Origin: Edaphobacter modestus
Lineage (GTDB): Bacteria > Acidobacteriota > Terriglobia > Terriglobales > Acidobacteriaceae
Assembly: GCF_004217555.1 (NCBI RefSeq)
Contig: NZ_SHKW01000002.1
Coordinates: forward strand, 1-64,000
Length of the DNA: 64,000 bases
Direction of reading: 5' to 3'
The translations under genes were made by a program, and so were the position numbers. The stretch's first letter is position 1. Each line of letters begins with the position of its first letter. This document shows positions 27,421 through 37,127 of the stretch, in pieces. A model generated the notes under the pieces. The model saw only the letters and a list, made by a program, of their open reading frames with translations. It made no database searches and was not told the origin of the DNA.

Positions 27421-29052
27421 TTAGAAGATGTGTGCAGCGTTGATCTGTGCGAACATCGCTGAGTTCAGGTCTGCCGTTCCGATACGCCCGTCGATATCGC
27501 GGACAACTACACGAAGCGACGCTGTTCGAGAGGGCACGGTCAAATGGACCCGGAGCAGGCTATAGCTGTTGGCTCCCGGGTTCGAGGGGAGTTTGAAAGA
27601 GACTGCCGAAACGCTATTGCCCAGCAGGACCGCGCTTTGATCGAGGGCGCCAAATACGGACACGATCGAAGCGTGTTCTTCTCCGTTTTCAGCGTCGGTT
27701 GCCGTGAGCGAGTGGTTATAGACGATGACCTCACAGGTCACCGTCTTTGTGTCGGCCTGGAAGCCGCAACTGCGGATCGCAACCCCAATCGAGTTGTACG
27801 GCATGCGGCTGACCGCGGCCTCATGGAGATCGAAGCGAAGGTCGCGCTCGTTCGGAGCGGCTTGACTGATCTCAGTCGGATAGTAGCCCTGTTTGCTTTG
27901 TACCTGCAGGTTCGAGTTCTTTAGACGTATCTCGATCTTCCGGTACCTTCCATCTTCGATGGGTGAGCTAGGTACATAGCCGATCGTGTAGAAGTGGGTC
28001 CCTCGATCGATGCTGCTTGCGATCTCATTGTTGAGGTCATTTCCGCCGTAGAAGTATTTGCCTCCCGACTGATCAACGAAACTCGTAAAACTGAAGGAGT
28101 GCAAAAATGGGTCTGCGGAGCTGAACGGGCTTATCGTTTGCGGGTTCCCGGATGTGGAGATACGGTCGGCAGGAGGCTCCAGATTGAGAGCGGGATCGAC
28201 GACGTAAATCGCAGCGCGAGCGGTGAGCAAAAGATCCAGTGTGCTGCTCACGGCCCTGTTGAGGAGGCTCGTCTGTTCTTTCCCAAGCTGTGTGCCGTCC
28301 ACGCCTGGGAAGCTGCGGCCGATCCATACGATCTGCTTGCCTCCCTTACTTCCCCTGCTAAACAGTGCGATCTGTTGAAGCGCGGCCAAAGACGAACTCA
28401 GACGCTCAACCCCGGCGCCGCGAGCCAGCTTCCCCGGTAGTGTCGGTCGCTCTGACTGCAACGCACGCAGAAGTTCCTGTCGCACTCTCGTCAAAGGTGC
28501 GATGGGGTGTATCCCTGCATCATCGAGCCAGAGAATCGTCGTCGGCTGGTTGAGGAGTTCGGGCTGCGCAGAGAGATATTTGTTCGCCTGTTGCCGAGAG
28601 TAAGCAATCTCGTCAAAGGGCGTGTTCAGGGCATCAAGAACCAAAAGGGTGAGCGGCGAATCTCCCCAGTCGTCCTTGCCAAATTTGTCCTTGCGGGGGG
28701 TCTCCGGTATGCGGTCGCTCGGACCTGGTACCGAGAAGTATCGGATCTCCTGCTCGACTCCATCTTCAAAGATCGAAAAATCGTCGCGATTGAGGTTTGT
28801 TACGACGCGACCGTCTTTGGTCGTCACGGCTGGGTCGAGTATGACAAGCTGACTCTTTACCCGGAGGGTCGAAGCAGCTGTGTTGTCCTGACCGAAGCAG
28901 TCTGGACAAAGAACGGATGTCAGTCCCGTAAGGCTCATCGCCGCCGCCATCAGGGAGCTGTATCCGCCGAGAGACCTGACAAGGCGGTCCAGACGGGATG
29001 CTTGAGTCGAATTGCCGCTTCGAGTGCGAAGCGGAGAATCGGACGGGTTCAT
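27421..29052 (-). CDS. VWFA-related acidobacterial protein (VWA domain), exported
   Basis: The protein has 543 residues. A hydrophobic stretch near residues 30-52 (LMAAAMSLTGLTSVLCPDC) may be a signal peptide. The mature part begins VKSQLVILDPAVTTKDGRVV, then LNRDDFSIFEDGVEQEIRYF, the signature of the acidobacterial VWFA-related family. The VWA fold follows, with DSPLTLLVLDALNTPFDE at the metal-site position; this DALNT differs from the usual DxSxS. QIVWIGRSFPGVDGTQLG and a C-terminal beta domain complete the protein. The family is abundant in Acidobacteriota but its function is not established; protein-protein contacts at the cell envelope are likely. It lies directly upstream of receptor 2 and is presumably co-expressed, so it may assist receptor assembly or substrate capture. 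Confidence 0.88.
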   Translation of the reverse strand: MNPSDSPLRTRSGNSTQASRLDRLVRSLGGYSSLMAAAMSLTGLTSVLCPDCFGQDNTAASTLRVKSQLVILDPAVTTKDGRVVTNLNRDDFSIFEDGVEQEIRYFSVPGPSDRIPETPRKDKFGKDDWGDSPLTLLVLDALNTPFDEIAYSRQQANKYLSAQPELLNQPTTILWLDDAGIHPIAPLTRVRQELLRALQSERPTLPGKLARGAGVERLSSSLAALQQIALFSRGSKGGKQIVWIGRSFPGVDGTQLGKEQTSLLNRAVSSTLDLLLTARAAIYVVDPALNLEPPADRISTSGNPQTISPFSSADPFLHSFSFTSFVDQSGGKYFYGGNDLNNEIASSIDRGTHFYTIGYVPSSPIEDGRYRKIEIRLKNSNLQVQSKQGYYPTEISQAAPNERDLRFDLHEAAVSRMPYNSIGVAIRSCGFQADTKTVTCEVIVYNHSLTATDAENGEEHASIVSVFGALDQSAVLLGNSVSAVSFKLPSNPGANSYSLLRVHLTVPSRTASLRVVVRDIDGRIGTADLNSAMFAQINAAHIF

Positions 29053-29527
29053 TGGACTCCGAAAAATTGCCTCAGCTGCCCTCTCCCGGTCTCAGCATCG
29101 CTGCAAAGTCCGTTGATCGGTCGAGAGCGTATTGAATGGATCGGTAGAACGCTATGATTGCGTCCAACCTGCTGTCAATGGGGTAGAAGCGCTACGGAAC
29201 TGATAGGAGGGAGGTTAGGAATGTTCGGCGGTGTCATTCCAGAGAGACGTCGCTATCTCTTGCGTTTAGAATCGCCTGCCGTCAGCATCGTTTGTCGTTG
29301 CGCAGCTTCCGCTACCGGTTAGTTCTCGGCTAACGTGTCCGCACACCTGTTTTGTTCGCGAAGCGAATGTAGGCCTTGGGCAACGGTGAACGATGTGGAT
29401 CAGTATTTCCGAGGCGATTCGGATCGAAAAATCAAACGGCCACCAAGGTCTCGCGGTAGCTCCGCATAAAATCACACGCGATGCTGCTGTAAGGGCAAAT
29501 GCCAGAATGGCAGCTACAAATCAAATA
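29053..29527. promoter_or_regulatory. VWA-receptor 2 upstream region with candidate operator B
   Basis: No gene. GTTAG (29318-29322) and CTAAC (29330-29334), 7 bases apart and followed by GT (TAACGT 29331-29336), form an inverted repeat about 265 bp before the VWA start. It matches the GTTAG...TAACGT pattern at three other glycan units. The rest shows no feature I can name. Confidence 0.4.
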
Positions 29528-30919
29528 TCAATATTGCAGTTGATGACAAGAAAGCATAACGACATGGCTGGGTAACCCGGCCATCATGTTGAGTTGCAAT
29601 AGAATCTCAACATTGCCCACTTCGCGCCCGCTAGTGTAACCGCATCCACGAAGTGCTTCCTCCATGCGATGAGCGTCGACTGCAAACTGGCCGGCTGCTT
29701 CGGTCCCTTCTCCGTTAAGACCTGCAAGTACCAGGACATGGCCACGGTGATCCGGATTGCGGAGGTAAGCGACGATGGCGAGGGACTGCCCGGTCGCAAA
29801 GCCGAGTGCCGAGGGCGTGTACTGCGGCTTCTCCCCCGTTTCGGGCTTTATATCCTCTATATATTCACGTCCGGAAGGCTCTCTCGCAAAGCGGAAATCA
29901 GCGTTCGCAAGATACAACGAAGACCAGGGATTCGTGAGAGGGCTGCCAATGACGACATAGTTGCCGTCCGTTGCCAAGTCCGAAAGTTGGATAGCGCGAG
30001 CGGTTCGAACGAGCACATCGGTATCATACCTTTGGGCTGTGGCCGCGACATCTGCAACGATGGAGGCATCCACTGCAGCGACCTTGTCGCCACGCAGTAT
30101 GTTGTTTGCAAACACCAGCGAGACGGGAGAAACTTTGCTCGGATCGGGTATGTAACGATGATTTGCGTAGTCAGAAACCGTGATCCGCTGTCCTGTGAGG
30201 CCCTGAATCTCGGCGATGTTAGGGTCGCTGGTAATGATCCGCAAGGGTTGATGCGGGTCGAGCAGGCCGGCCCAGACGGGTGGGGCCTGCGAGCCCGATG
30301 TAGTGTGCCCTAACCAGAACCAGCACCCCGAAAACGTGAGTAGCGCAGACGCGAAACAGGTGACTGCTATAGCTAGTGTCAGGGTGCCTTGTTTCAGAGG
30401 CGATCGGCCAGTCAAGGCTTCCACGTGCGATAAGGCGGCCGTGGTGGCCTGGGGCGTCTCCGCGACAGCGGGGACCTCCTCGATCGCGGTGGAAGCGAAA
30501 GTCCCACCGGTATCAGGCTTATCATGCTGTGGACTATGAATCAGCTCAGGGATATAGCAGCCACGAGGAAGCGTGACTCGCCACTCCATTGCCTCACCAA
30601 ACTGTCCGTAATACTGCAGCAGCCGCTTGCGGACATCGCTCGCAGTTACGCGGACGATGGCATCTTCACCGGTGTCGTAGGTGGCGGACCGCCCGAAAAG
30701 TTCTATACCGATGAGCCGCTCTTTCAGTGCGTCAAAATTCCCAGCGATAGCCTGCTCAACTATATAGATAAGGAATTGACCGCTACGCTGGCTGTTGCGG
30801 AATGCTGCGCTCTCTGCGATCTCTCTCACGCACTGCAGAACCCGGTCCGCATCGTGCTTTGACCGGCCGATTCGAACCGCTTCCTTGCGTGCGTCTGGCG
30901 CTATCTCTATCGACTGCAT
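29528..30919 (-). CDS. Membrane-anchored regulator 2, paralogue of regulator 1
   Basis: The protein has 463 residues and the same plan as regulator 1. The N-terminal domain spans about residues 30-125 (SQRSGQFLIYIVEQAIAGNF; LFGRSATYDTGEDAIVRVTA; SDVRKRLLQYYGQFGEAMEW; TLPRGCYIPELI). A linker, one TM (IAVTCFASALLTFSGCWFWL) and a periplasmic-side domain follow, the latter sharing PLRIITSDPNIAEIQGLTGQ, VSDYANHRYIPDPSKVSP and ALGFATGQSLAIVAYLRNPD with its paralogue. The conserved C-terminal region resembles a ligand- or partner-binding domain that I cannot name. The gene diverges from the GH92 gene, with operator C between them, and lies upstream of the VWA-receptor 2 unit. A one-component switch for these genes is the likely role. 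Confidence 0.7.
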   Translation of the reverse strand: MQSIEIAPDARKEAVRIGRSKHDADRVLQCVREIAESAAFRNSQRSGQFLIYIVEQAIAGNFDALKERLIGIELFGRSATYDTGEDAIVRVTASDVRKRLLQYYGQFGEAMEWRVTLPRGCYIPELIHSPQHDKPDTGGTFASTAIEEVPAVAETPQATTAALSHVEALTGRSPLKQGTLTLAIAVTCFASALLTFSGCWFWLGHTTSGSQAPPVWAGLLDPHQPLRIITSDPNIAEIQGLTGQRITVSDYANHRYIPDPSKVSPVSLVFANNILRGDKVAAVDASIVADVAATAQRYDTDVLVRTARAIQLSDLATDGNYVVIGSPLTNPWSSLYLANADFRFAREPSGREYIEDIKPETGEKPQYTPSALGFATGQSLAIVAYLRNPDHRGHVLVLAGLNGEGTEAAGQFAVDAHRMEEALRGCGYTSGREVGNVEILLQLNMMAGLPSHVVMLSCHQLQY

Positions 30920-31027
30920 TAGGGCTCTTGTCTAGTCGGGAAATCTTCTCACACCAGGATGGCACTCGCCAAGTACCATCACGATGCCCATCGAAATAGG
31001 TTACACGGTGCGGTAGAGGCATCGGCT

Positions 31028-31049
31028 GTTAGGAAACAGCGCCTAACGT
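31028..31049. promoter_or_regulatory. Inverted repeat GTTAGG-N8-CCTAAC, candidate operator C
   Basis: Six-bp arms at 31028-31033 and 31042-31047, followed by GT (TAACGT at 31044-31049), lie between divergent regulator 2 and GH92, about 95 bp before the GH92 start. It matches the pattern seen at 11021, 29318 and 41273. Confidence 0.45.
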
Positions 31050-31143
31050 CCAATTACATGGTTTCGTCGGTTATGCTTTCTCGGGCCACGAAAGTGACGG
31101 ATTGGGGCCGAATTCACCAGGCTGAAGCCGGAATCGACTGTTG

Positions 31144-33453
31144 ATGCGATCTTTGATGTTCTCCCTCGTATTTTCTTTTGCGCTGTCGGCGGCGGCGCAA
31201 GACCTGAAGGCTCCTGTCGACGAGGTGTCACCGAATATTGGAGGCATTGGCGTACTGCTCTCCGCAACGAAGCCCTTTGTCCAGAGGCCGTTTGGCATGG
31301 CGCGTCTCTACCCTATCACTCCTGCCGAGACCAATGATCGATACCTTGCCCAGCAGGTACACGGTTTCCCGGCTGGTCCTGCGACGTTGATGGTCTCCAC
31401 TGCGGCCCGCAGCACCTCCCCCGCCTCCTACGGGTCGACGTACGACCATGACGACGAGGTGGCGACGCCATACTACTATTCGGCGCGACTCGAGACCCCC
31501 GGAGCTTTTGTGGAGTACACGGCCACAGATCAGGCTGCAATCTATCGATTCACTTTGCCGGTCGGAAAACAGACTCATCTTGTCTTCAGTCTTGAAGCCA
31601 ACGCGGCCATCGATACCTTGAGCCCGAGTGCAGTCCAGGGAAGTGAAAGAGTAGAGGGTGCAGTGACCCAGGCCGTCCCTTCGGCGGGAGAGACAAGGCA
31701 ATATTTCTATGCTGAGTTCTCGCATCCGCTCACGAACGTGGAAACATGGCAGGGAACAGCAATGGGGAATGACTCCACGCGGAGTGGCGATCATATCGGG
31801 TCCGTCGGTGACGTAGACGGCTCGGTGCGGACAATTGAGGTACGGGTCGGAGTCTCGTATATCAGCACGGCCCAGGCGCGACGCAACCTTCAGCGGGAGA
31901 TACCTGACTGGAACTTCGACAAGATACGCAACGAGAGCCGCGAGGTTTGGAATCAGGCCCTCTCCCGAATCTCTGTCGAAGGAGGCACTGAGCGGCAGCG
32001 AACGATCTTTTACACGGCACTGTACCGTTCGCTCCTCCGTATGACCGATATCACGGAGGATGGGCACTATTTCAGTGGTTATGACCATCGAGTGCATCCG
32101 TCCGAAGGGCACGACTTCTACACGGATGACGGCCTCTGGGACACCTTCCGGTCCTTGCACCCGCTTCAGCTGATTCTTGATCCGAAGAGACAAGTCGACA
32201 TGGTCTGGTCCTACGTCCGGATGTTTGAACAGAGCGGCTGGATGCCTTCCTTTCCTTCGGTTGCCGGGGAACAGGCGGTGATGATCGGACACCACGCGGA
32301 TCAACTGATTCTCGATACCTATGCAAAGGGCTACCGCGATTTCAACGCCGGCCTCGCCTTCCAGGGCATGCGCAAGAATTCAACCGAGGCAACGATGCTG
32401 CCGTGGGAGAGGGGTCCCCTTACGGAGCTCGACAAGGTCTACTTCGATAAGGGATTCCTTCCCGCGCTGCGTTTCGGTGAAACCGAGACATCGACATCGG
32501 TGAACCGTTCTGAGAAGCGGCAGGCCGTGTCGGTAACTTTGGAGAGCAGCTATGACGACTGGTGTGTCTCGGAGTTCGCGGCAGCTTTGGGCAAAGACGC
32601 CGACGCACGCTATTTCGGAAATCTTGCGAGCAACTACCGCAACCTGTATGACCCTCGAATCGGCCTCATGGCGCCGAAAGACGCGAGCGGCGCATGGGTT
32701 GAACACTTCGATCCTCGTCGCGGCGGCGGTCAAGGCGGCAGAGACTATACAACCGAGGTCAACACCTGGCTTGCAACCTGGGGCGCCCAGCACGACGTTG
32801 CAGGTCTGATCAATCTGATGGGAGGAAGAGATGCTTTCAACGCTAAGCTCGATCGTGTCTTTACCGAGCCCTATGGAACGTCAAAATTCGCATTCCTCGG
32901 ACAATTTCCCGACGCGACCGGCCTGGTCGGAATGTATGCGCAAGGAAACGAGCCCAGCTTCCATGTTCCTTACCTCTACATCTTTTCCGGTCAACCGTGG
33001 AAGACGCAGCGCCTGGTGAGACTGATGATGGACCTCTGGTACAACGACGGACCCATGGGCATTCCCGGAGACGATGACGGTGGAGAGACCTCCTCGTGGT
33101 ATGTGTTCAGCGCCATGGGCTTTTATCCGGTGACGCCCGGTGTTCCTGTCTATGAGATTGGAAGCCCGATCTTTTCGAAGACCCAGATCACGCTGGCGAA
33201 TGGAAAACGATTCAGCATCGTCGCCAACCATGTCTCCGCCAAAAATAAGTACATCCAGTCAGCAACCCTGAACGGCGCCCCGCTCGATCGTTCGTGGTTC
33301 GCGCACTCTGATCTGTCGCAGGGCGGCACGCTTACGCTCGAGATGGGGGACTCTCCCAATACAAACTGGGCAAGCGCTCCAGGGGCCGCTCCTTCCTCGA
33401 TGAGCCGGGAGCAGGTGCTCCTCGGCTCATCGAGCGTGTCATCCGGCAAATAA
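31144..33453 (+). CDS. GH92 alpha-1,2-mannosidase-type glycoside hydrolase, exported
   Basis: The protein has about 769 residues. ATG at 31144 (TTG at 31141 is an alternative) starts a signal peptide (LMFSLVFSFALSAAAQ). An N-terminal beta-sandwich follows (PYYYSARLETPGAFVEYTAT), then the (alpha/alpha)6 barrel with GH92 landmarks: YRSLLRMTDITEDGHYFSGY, YTDDGLWDTFRSLHPLQLIL, GNEPSFHVPYLYIFSGQPWK and GIPGDDDGGETSSWYVFSAM, then GFYPVTPGVPVYEIGSPIFS. GH92 enzymes are calcium-dependent exo-alpha-mannosidases that trim N-glycans and yeast-type mannans. Together with the GH38 enzyme this gives two mannosidase folds in one locus. Its stop is only 2 bases from the stop of the convergent GH3 gene. Confidence 0.95.
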   Translation: MRSLMFSLVFSFALSAAAQDLKAPVDEVSPNIGGIGVLLSATKPFVQRPFGMARLYPITPAETNDRYLAQQVHGFPAGPATLMVSTAARSTSPASYGSTYDHDDEVATPYYYSARLETPGAFVEYTATDQAAIYRFTLPVGKQTHLVFSLEANAAIDTLSPSAVQGSERVEGAVTQAVPSAGETRQYFYAEFSHPLTNVETWQGTAMGNDSTRSGDHIGSVGDVDGSVRTIEVRVGVSYISTAQARRNLQREIPDWNFDKIRNESREVWNQALSRISVEGGTERQRTIFYTALYRSLLRMTDITEDGHYFSGYDHRVHPSEGHDFYTDDGLWDTFRSLHPLQLILDPKRQVDMVWSYVRMFEQSGWMPSFPSVAGEQAVMIGHHADQLILDTYAKGYRDFNAGLAFQGMRKNSTEATMLPWERGPLTELDKVYFDKGFLPALRFGETETSTSVNRSEKRQAVSVTLESSYDDWCVSEFAAALGKDADARYFGNLASNYRNLYDPRIGLMAPKDASGAWVEHFDPRRGGGQGGRDYTTEVNTWLATWGAQHDVAGLINLMGGRDAFNAKLDRVFTEPYGTSKFAFLGQFPDATGLVGMYAQGNEPSFHVPYLYIFSGQPWKTQRLVRLMMDLWYNDGPMGIPGDDDGGETSSWYVFSAMGFYPVTPGVPVYEIGSPIFSKTQITLANGKRFSIVANHVSAKNKYIQSATLNGAPLDRSWFAHSDLSQGGTLTLEMGDSPNTNWASAPGAAPSSMSREQVLLGSSSVSSGK

Positions 33454-33455
33454 AC

Positions 33456-35750
33456 TCAGCGCAATTGGAAGTTTGCTGAGAGCGTTGCCGTCGAGGAGCC
33501 TCCGATCCAGGCGGTATATTGACCCCGCTCTGTAACCCACTGGTGTTGCCTGTTCCAGACGGCCAGGACTCGCTGCGGTACGCGTAGCTCCACCTCGCGG
33601 CTCTCGTTCGGATCGAGATGGATCCTTTGGAAACCCTTGAGTGCGCGGCCAGGAGTGGCGACCGAGCTTACCTCCTGTCGAACATAGAGCTGGACGATCT
33701 CGTCGCCGCTTCGCGTACCCGTATTTCTGACCGTAACCTTGGCCAGGACGTCCTGGCCGTCCGGTTGGGCACTGATCGTAAAGGCGCTGTATTCAAACGT
33801 TGTATAGCTTAATCCAAAGCCAAACGGAAACAAAGGCTTGCCGTCGCTATCCACATACCGGTGTTGCCGGGAAGACAGGGCGCTGTAAAAATCAGGAAGC
33901 TGGCCGATCGTTCGAGGAAAGGACACAGGTAGACGGCCCGCAGGGTTGATGTCTCCAAACAGAGTCTCCGCAATAGCCTGTCCACCGTACTCACCCGGAT
34001 ACCATGCTTCGACGATTGCAGGCACATGTTCGGCGGCCCAGCCGATCGTCAAGGGCCTCCCGTTTTCGAGCACAAGGACAACTGGCTTCCCCGTCCCTAC
34101 CGCTGCTTCCAGAAGCTCCTGCTGATTGCCTGGAAGGTCAAGATTCGTACGGTCGAAACCTTCACCGGAGATCCCCTGCTTCTCCCCCAGTGCGAGAAGG
34201 ATCACCTCCGCATCGCGTGCCGCCGCAAGAGCCTTTTGAATATCTACACCCTCGTCAAAACTTACGGTAGCTTCAGGTAAGAGTTTTCTTATGCCATCCA
34301 CGATGCTGATGTGCAAACCATTCTTCTCCTCTTCGTAGTCGCCGTACCGGGCAACTGCACCATTCGGGCCGAGCACGGCGATCCGACGCACGCTCTTCGA
34401 GAGAGGGAGCACCGCGTTTGCGTCCTTCAGGAGCGTTATTGATTCGCGCGCGGAGCGAAGAGAAACCGCCAGATGCTCTGTTGAACGGTGCTCTTTGACG
34501 GCAAGAGCCTCGTCGACATACGGTTTTTCGAAAAGACCTAACTGAAACTTCACCCGCAGAACGGCAGAGACAGCACGATCCAGATCGGCCTGCTTTAGCC
34601 GACCATCGTGAAGGCAATCGATCAGTGCATGTTCAAAGACATCGTGGGGGTAGTCATAAAACTGCATGTCGACCCCTGCATGGACCGCCATACAGACTGC
34701 GTCAGAGGGTGAGCCTGCGACGTGATGCGCGGTCTCAAGACGCTTGATTGCTCCGAGATCGGAGAGAACGAAGCCGCGAAATCCCCACTCTCCCCGCAGG
34801 ATCGTTGTCAGAAGCTCGCTATCAGCGGTGATAGGAATCCCGTCGATATCATGATAGGCCGCCATCGTGGCCATCGCCTGTCCCTCACGAAATGCTGCTT
34901 CAAATGGGGGAAGCATCGTTGACCTCAACTCTCTCTCTCCCATGTGAACCGGCGAGGTGTTGCTGCCTCCTTCCGGAGACCCGTGTCCGGCGAAGTGTTT
35001 CGGTTCCGCGACGATCGTGTGATCGGTGGCGAGACTGTCCCCCTGCGTGCCTTGAACGTAGGAGACCCCCATCCGGGTCGTGAGGAAGGTATCTTCACCG
35101 AAGTTCTCTTCGACACGCCCCCATCTGGGCTCCCGCGCCAGATCCAGCACCGGGGCGAGCACCATGGCCGCGCCGGTCGATCGCATCTCTGCCGCGATGC
35201 TCGCCGCAGTGTCATGAGCCAGACCGGGGTCGAAGGTTGCTCCCAGACCGATAGGGGTCGGGAATACCGTTCCGTTGCTGTATCCATGCAGGCCTTCTTC
35301 GATGAACAAGGCGGGGATTCCAAGCCTGTTATGACCGATCAGCCAACGTTGCATCCTGTTATACAGCCCCGCCGAAGGCTCCACGTCGTGTACGGCGCCC
35401 GCGCCCAGAGTCCCAAAGAGCTGTTCTGCGCGTGTCTCAGAGAAGACATCAGCGCCAGGTGGCGTCCGGTTACTTTTTTTGGGCAGCCCAGGTTGAAGGG
35501 ACTCATCGCCGTCGTAGAAATCGAGTTGACGAGCCTTCTCCTCCAACGTCATCCGAGTGAGCAGATCGCGAACTCGAGCGTCAACGGACAGGGAAGCGTT
35601 GCGATAGGGTGGAGACGAACTGCGTCTTGCCTGCGCAGGGAGGCCGACGATGCCGGCAATCTGAGAGCTGAACAGAATGGCGCTTGAGGCCACCCAAATG
35701 AACTTCGTGTGCACTGATCGTCTCCGGGAACTGTTATTCCTTGATCTCAT
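33456..35750 (-). CDS. GH3 beta-glycosidase (beta-glucosidase/xylosidase type), exported
   Basis: The protein has 764 residues. An N-terminal basic stretch and hydrophobic segment (FIWVASSAILFSSQIAGIVG) suggest export. The GH3 barrel domain begins VRDLLTRMTLEEKARQLDFY and contains the nucleophile Asp331 in FRGFVLSDLGAIKRLETAHH. The second alpha/beta sandwich follows (KSVRRIAVLGPNGAVARYGD; VILLALGEKQGISGEGFDR). The C-terminal fibronectin-III-like domain starts at FPFGFGLSYTTFEYSAF. Members remove terminal beta-linked glucose, xylose or GlcNAc; the target here is not readable. It is the third gene of the minus-strand unit that begins with the GH2-like gene, and starts 5 bases after the beta-helix gene stop. 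Confidence 0.95.
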   Translation of the reverse strand: MRSRNNSSRRRSVHTKFIWVASSAILFSSQIAGIVGLPAQARRSSSPPYRNASLSVDARVRDLLTRMTLEEKARQLDFYDGDESLQPGLPKKSNRTPPGADVFSETRAEQLFGTLGAGAVHDVEPSAGLYNRMQRWLIGHNRLGIPALFIEEGLHGYSNGTVFPTPIGLGATFDPGLAHDTAASIAAEMRSTGAAMVLAPVLDLAREPRWGRVEENFGEDTFLTTRMGVSYVQGTQGDSLATDHTIVAEPKHFAGHGSPEGGSNTSPVHMGERELRSTMLPPFEAAFREGQAMATMAAYHDIDGIPITADSELLTTILRGEWGFRGFVLSDLGAIKRLETAHHVAGSPSDAVCMAVHAGVDMQFYDYPHDVFEHALIDCLHDGRLKQADLDRAVSAVLRVKFQLGLFEKPYVDEALAVKEHRSTEHLAVSLRSARESITLLKDANAVLPLSKSVRRIAVLGPNGAVARYGDYEEEKNGLHISIVDGIRKLLPEATVSFDEGVDIQKALAAARDAEVILLALGEKQGISGEGFDRTNLDLPGNQQELLEAAVGTGKPVVLVLENGRPLTIGWAAEHVPAIVEAWYPGEYGGQAIAETLFGDINPAGRLPVSFPRTIGQLPDFYSALSSRQHRYVDSDGKPLFPFGFGLSYTTFEYSAFTISAQPDGQDVLAKVTVRNTGTRSGDEIVQLYVRQEVSSVATPGRALKGFQRIHLDPNESREVELRVPQRVLAVWNRQHQWVTERGQYTAWIGGSSTATLSANFQLR

Positions 35751-35755
35751 ATTCC

Positions 35756-37090
35756 TTACTCGGTTGCTCCATTCAATTCGATCTGGGCACGCTTGCCGGC
35801 GGCGTTCATCACCTGCTGTCGACCCTCGAAGAGGTTGTGGCTTATGACAGCGCTGCGAACTCGCTCTCCAAGCTCAATCTGAGGTTTGCTCTGTTGGAAC
35901 TCACATCCCCTTACAACAGCCTTGCCACCGGAAAACTGTAGTGCTGCCTTTTTCCCGCTCTTGTCCCATTCGCAAAAGATGCAATCGCTGAACGAGACCG
36001 TCCCGTGCCTGTCGCCATCCACCTTTGCGATCTGGGCGCAGGGGCCCCAGAATGCGCTGTTCACGAACCTCACCGAACCACTGTGGCCGGGGAGAACCTC
36101 AACTTGAGTGGGGTCGTCCCCAAGAAAGGAGGTGAACTCCCCGTTCGTAATAAGGATGCCATAGCGGGCACTCTGTTCGACGCGAACTGCGCGGTTGCAG
36201 CAGTCTGCCCCGATTCCGAGAAAGTTGCCGTTGCAGACGCCGGTGTCTGTCTTCACGAAGGAATACCCTACGCCATATCCAAAGGCAAACGTGTTGAGCA
36301 CATACTCCCAGTCCGCACGGCCAAAGATGAATGCTTCGCCGTGTACCAGTTGCCATTGATAGAGCGGCCCTGAACTCGTCCACCAGGGATTGAAATGAAC
36401 GTTCTCGATTCTGCCAATGTCGTAGATTGCGTCTACGAAGATGCCTCGGCGGATCGGCTGTCCCGTCACGTTGCGAATGTTATGCCGGGCGCTGGTCTTC
36501 GTGTCGATACCCTGGTAAGGATTGAGCAGCTCCACGTCGAGGACAGCGGCATTATCTCCCCGCATCGCGATTGCCCACGGATATGGCACCGGAGCCACAT
36601 CGGTCACCTGTTCGGGGTAATAGATTGTCAGCCCCGCAACCGTGGAATTTGTGCCGGCTGTGAGGAATGGAACTCCATCCTCCTGCCCCTTGCCCCCCGT
36701 CACGAAAAGAGCTGTTCCGTCCTGTCCGGGTCTGACAGCGTGGAGATTCTTCACGATGCCGGAGTGAGAGGGCACGCAGCCATAGGAACCCCTCAGAGTG
36801 ACTCCCCGGGGTACCTTCAGGTTCCCACGAAAAAGATAGCCGCCGGGCGGAGCATATACCGTCCCCCCGCCAGCCTTTGCGGTGTCGTCCATGGCCGATT
36901 GAAAGGCTTTTGTATTATCGAAGCTCTGGTCGGCGCGTGCTCCGTATTGCAATACATTTCTGTCAGCTGTCCCCAACTCTCCGCCACTTCCGGTAGAAGG
37001 AGAACCATAGGCGCTTCGGACGTTGGCCAAACCCTCGAGTCCGATTGCTGAGGCAGAGGATAGAAAGCTGCGGCGGGAAGAGAATTGCAT
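35756..37090 (-). CDS. Right-handed parallel beta-helix protein (pectate-lyase-3/GH28-like fold)
   Basis: The protein has 444 residues. The N-terminus FSSRRSFLSSASAIGLEGLA carries RR followed by a hydrophobic helix, consistent with a Tat-type signal. The core begins with the pectate-lyase-3 opening: NVLQYGARADQSFDNTKAFQ, then ATTAKAGGGTVY-like text (actual DDTAKAGGGTVYAPPGGYLF). It continues with repeated short beta-coil rungs to the end (HGTVSFSDCIFCEW; AVVRGCEFQQSKPQIELGER). Such proteins cut or bind polysaccharides, but no catalytic set could be identified. It lies between the GH2-like and GH3 genes (37 and 5 bases) in one unit, so a role in the same glycan breakdown is likely. Confidence 0.8.
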   Translation of the reverse strand: MQFSSRRSFLSSASAIGLEGLANVRSAYGSPSTGSGGELGTADRNVLQYGARADQSFDNTKAFQSAMDDTAKAGGGTVYAPPGGYLFRGNLKVPRGVTLRGSYGCVPSHSGIVKNLHAVRPGQDGTALFVTGGKGQEDGVPFLTAGTNSTVAGLTIYYPEQVTDVAPVPYPWAIAMRGDNAAVLDVELLNPYQGIDTKTSARHNIRNVTGQPIRRGIFVDAIYDIGRIENVHFNPWWTSSGPLYQWQLVHGEAFIFGRADWEYVLNTFAFGYGVGYSFVKTDTGVCNGNFLGIGADCCNRAVRVEQSARYGILITNGEFTSFLGDDPTQVEVLPGHSGSVRFVNSAFWGPCAQIAKVDGDRHGTVSFSDCIFCEWDKSGKKAALQFSGGKAVVRGCEFQQSKPQIELGERVRSAVISHNLFEGRQQVMNAAGKRAQIELNGATE

Positions 37091-37127
37091 GGGTGATGCG
37101 CTCCTTTAGGTTCCGGGGGTCCTGTGT

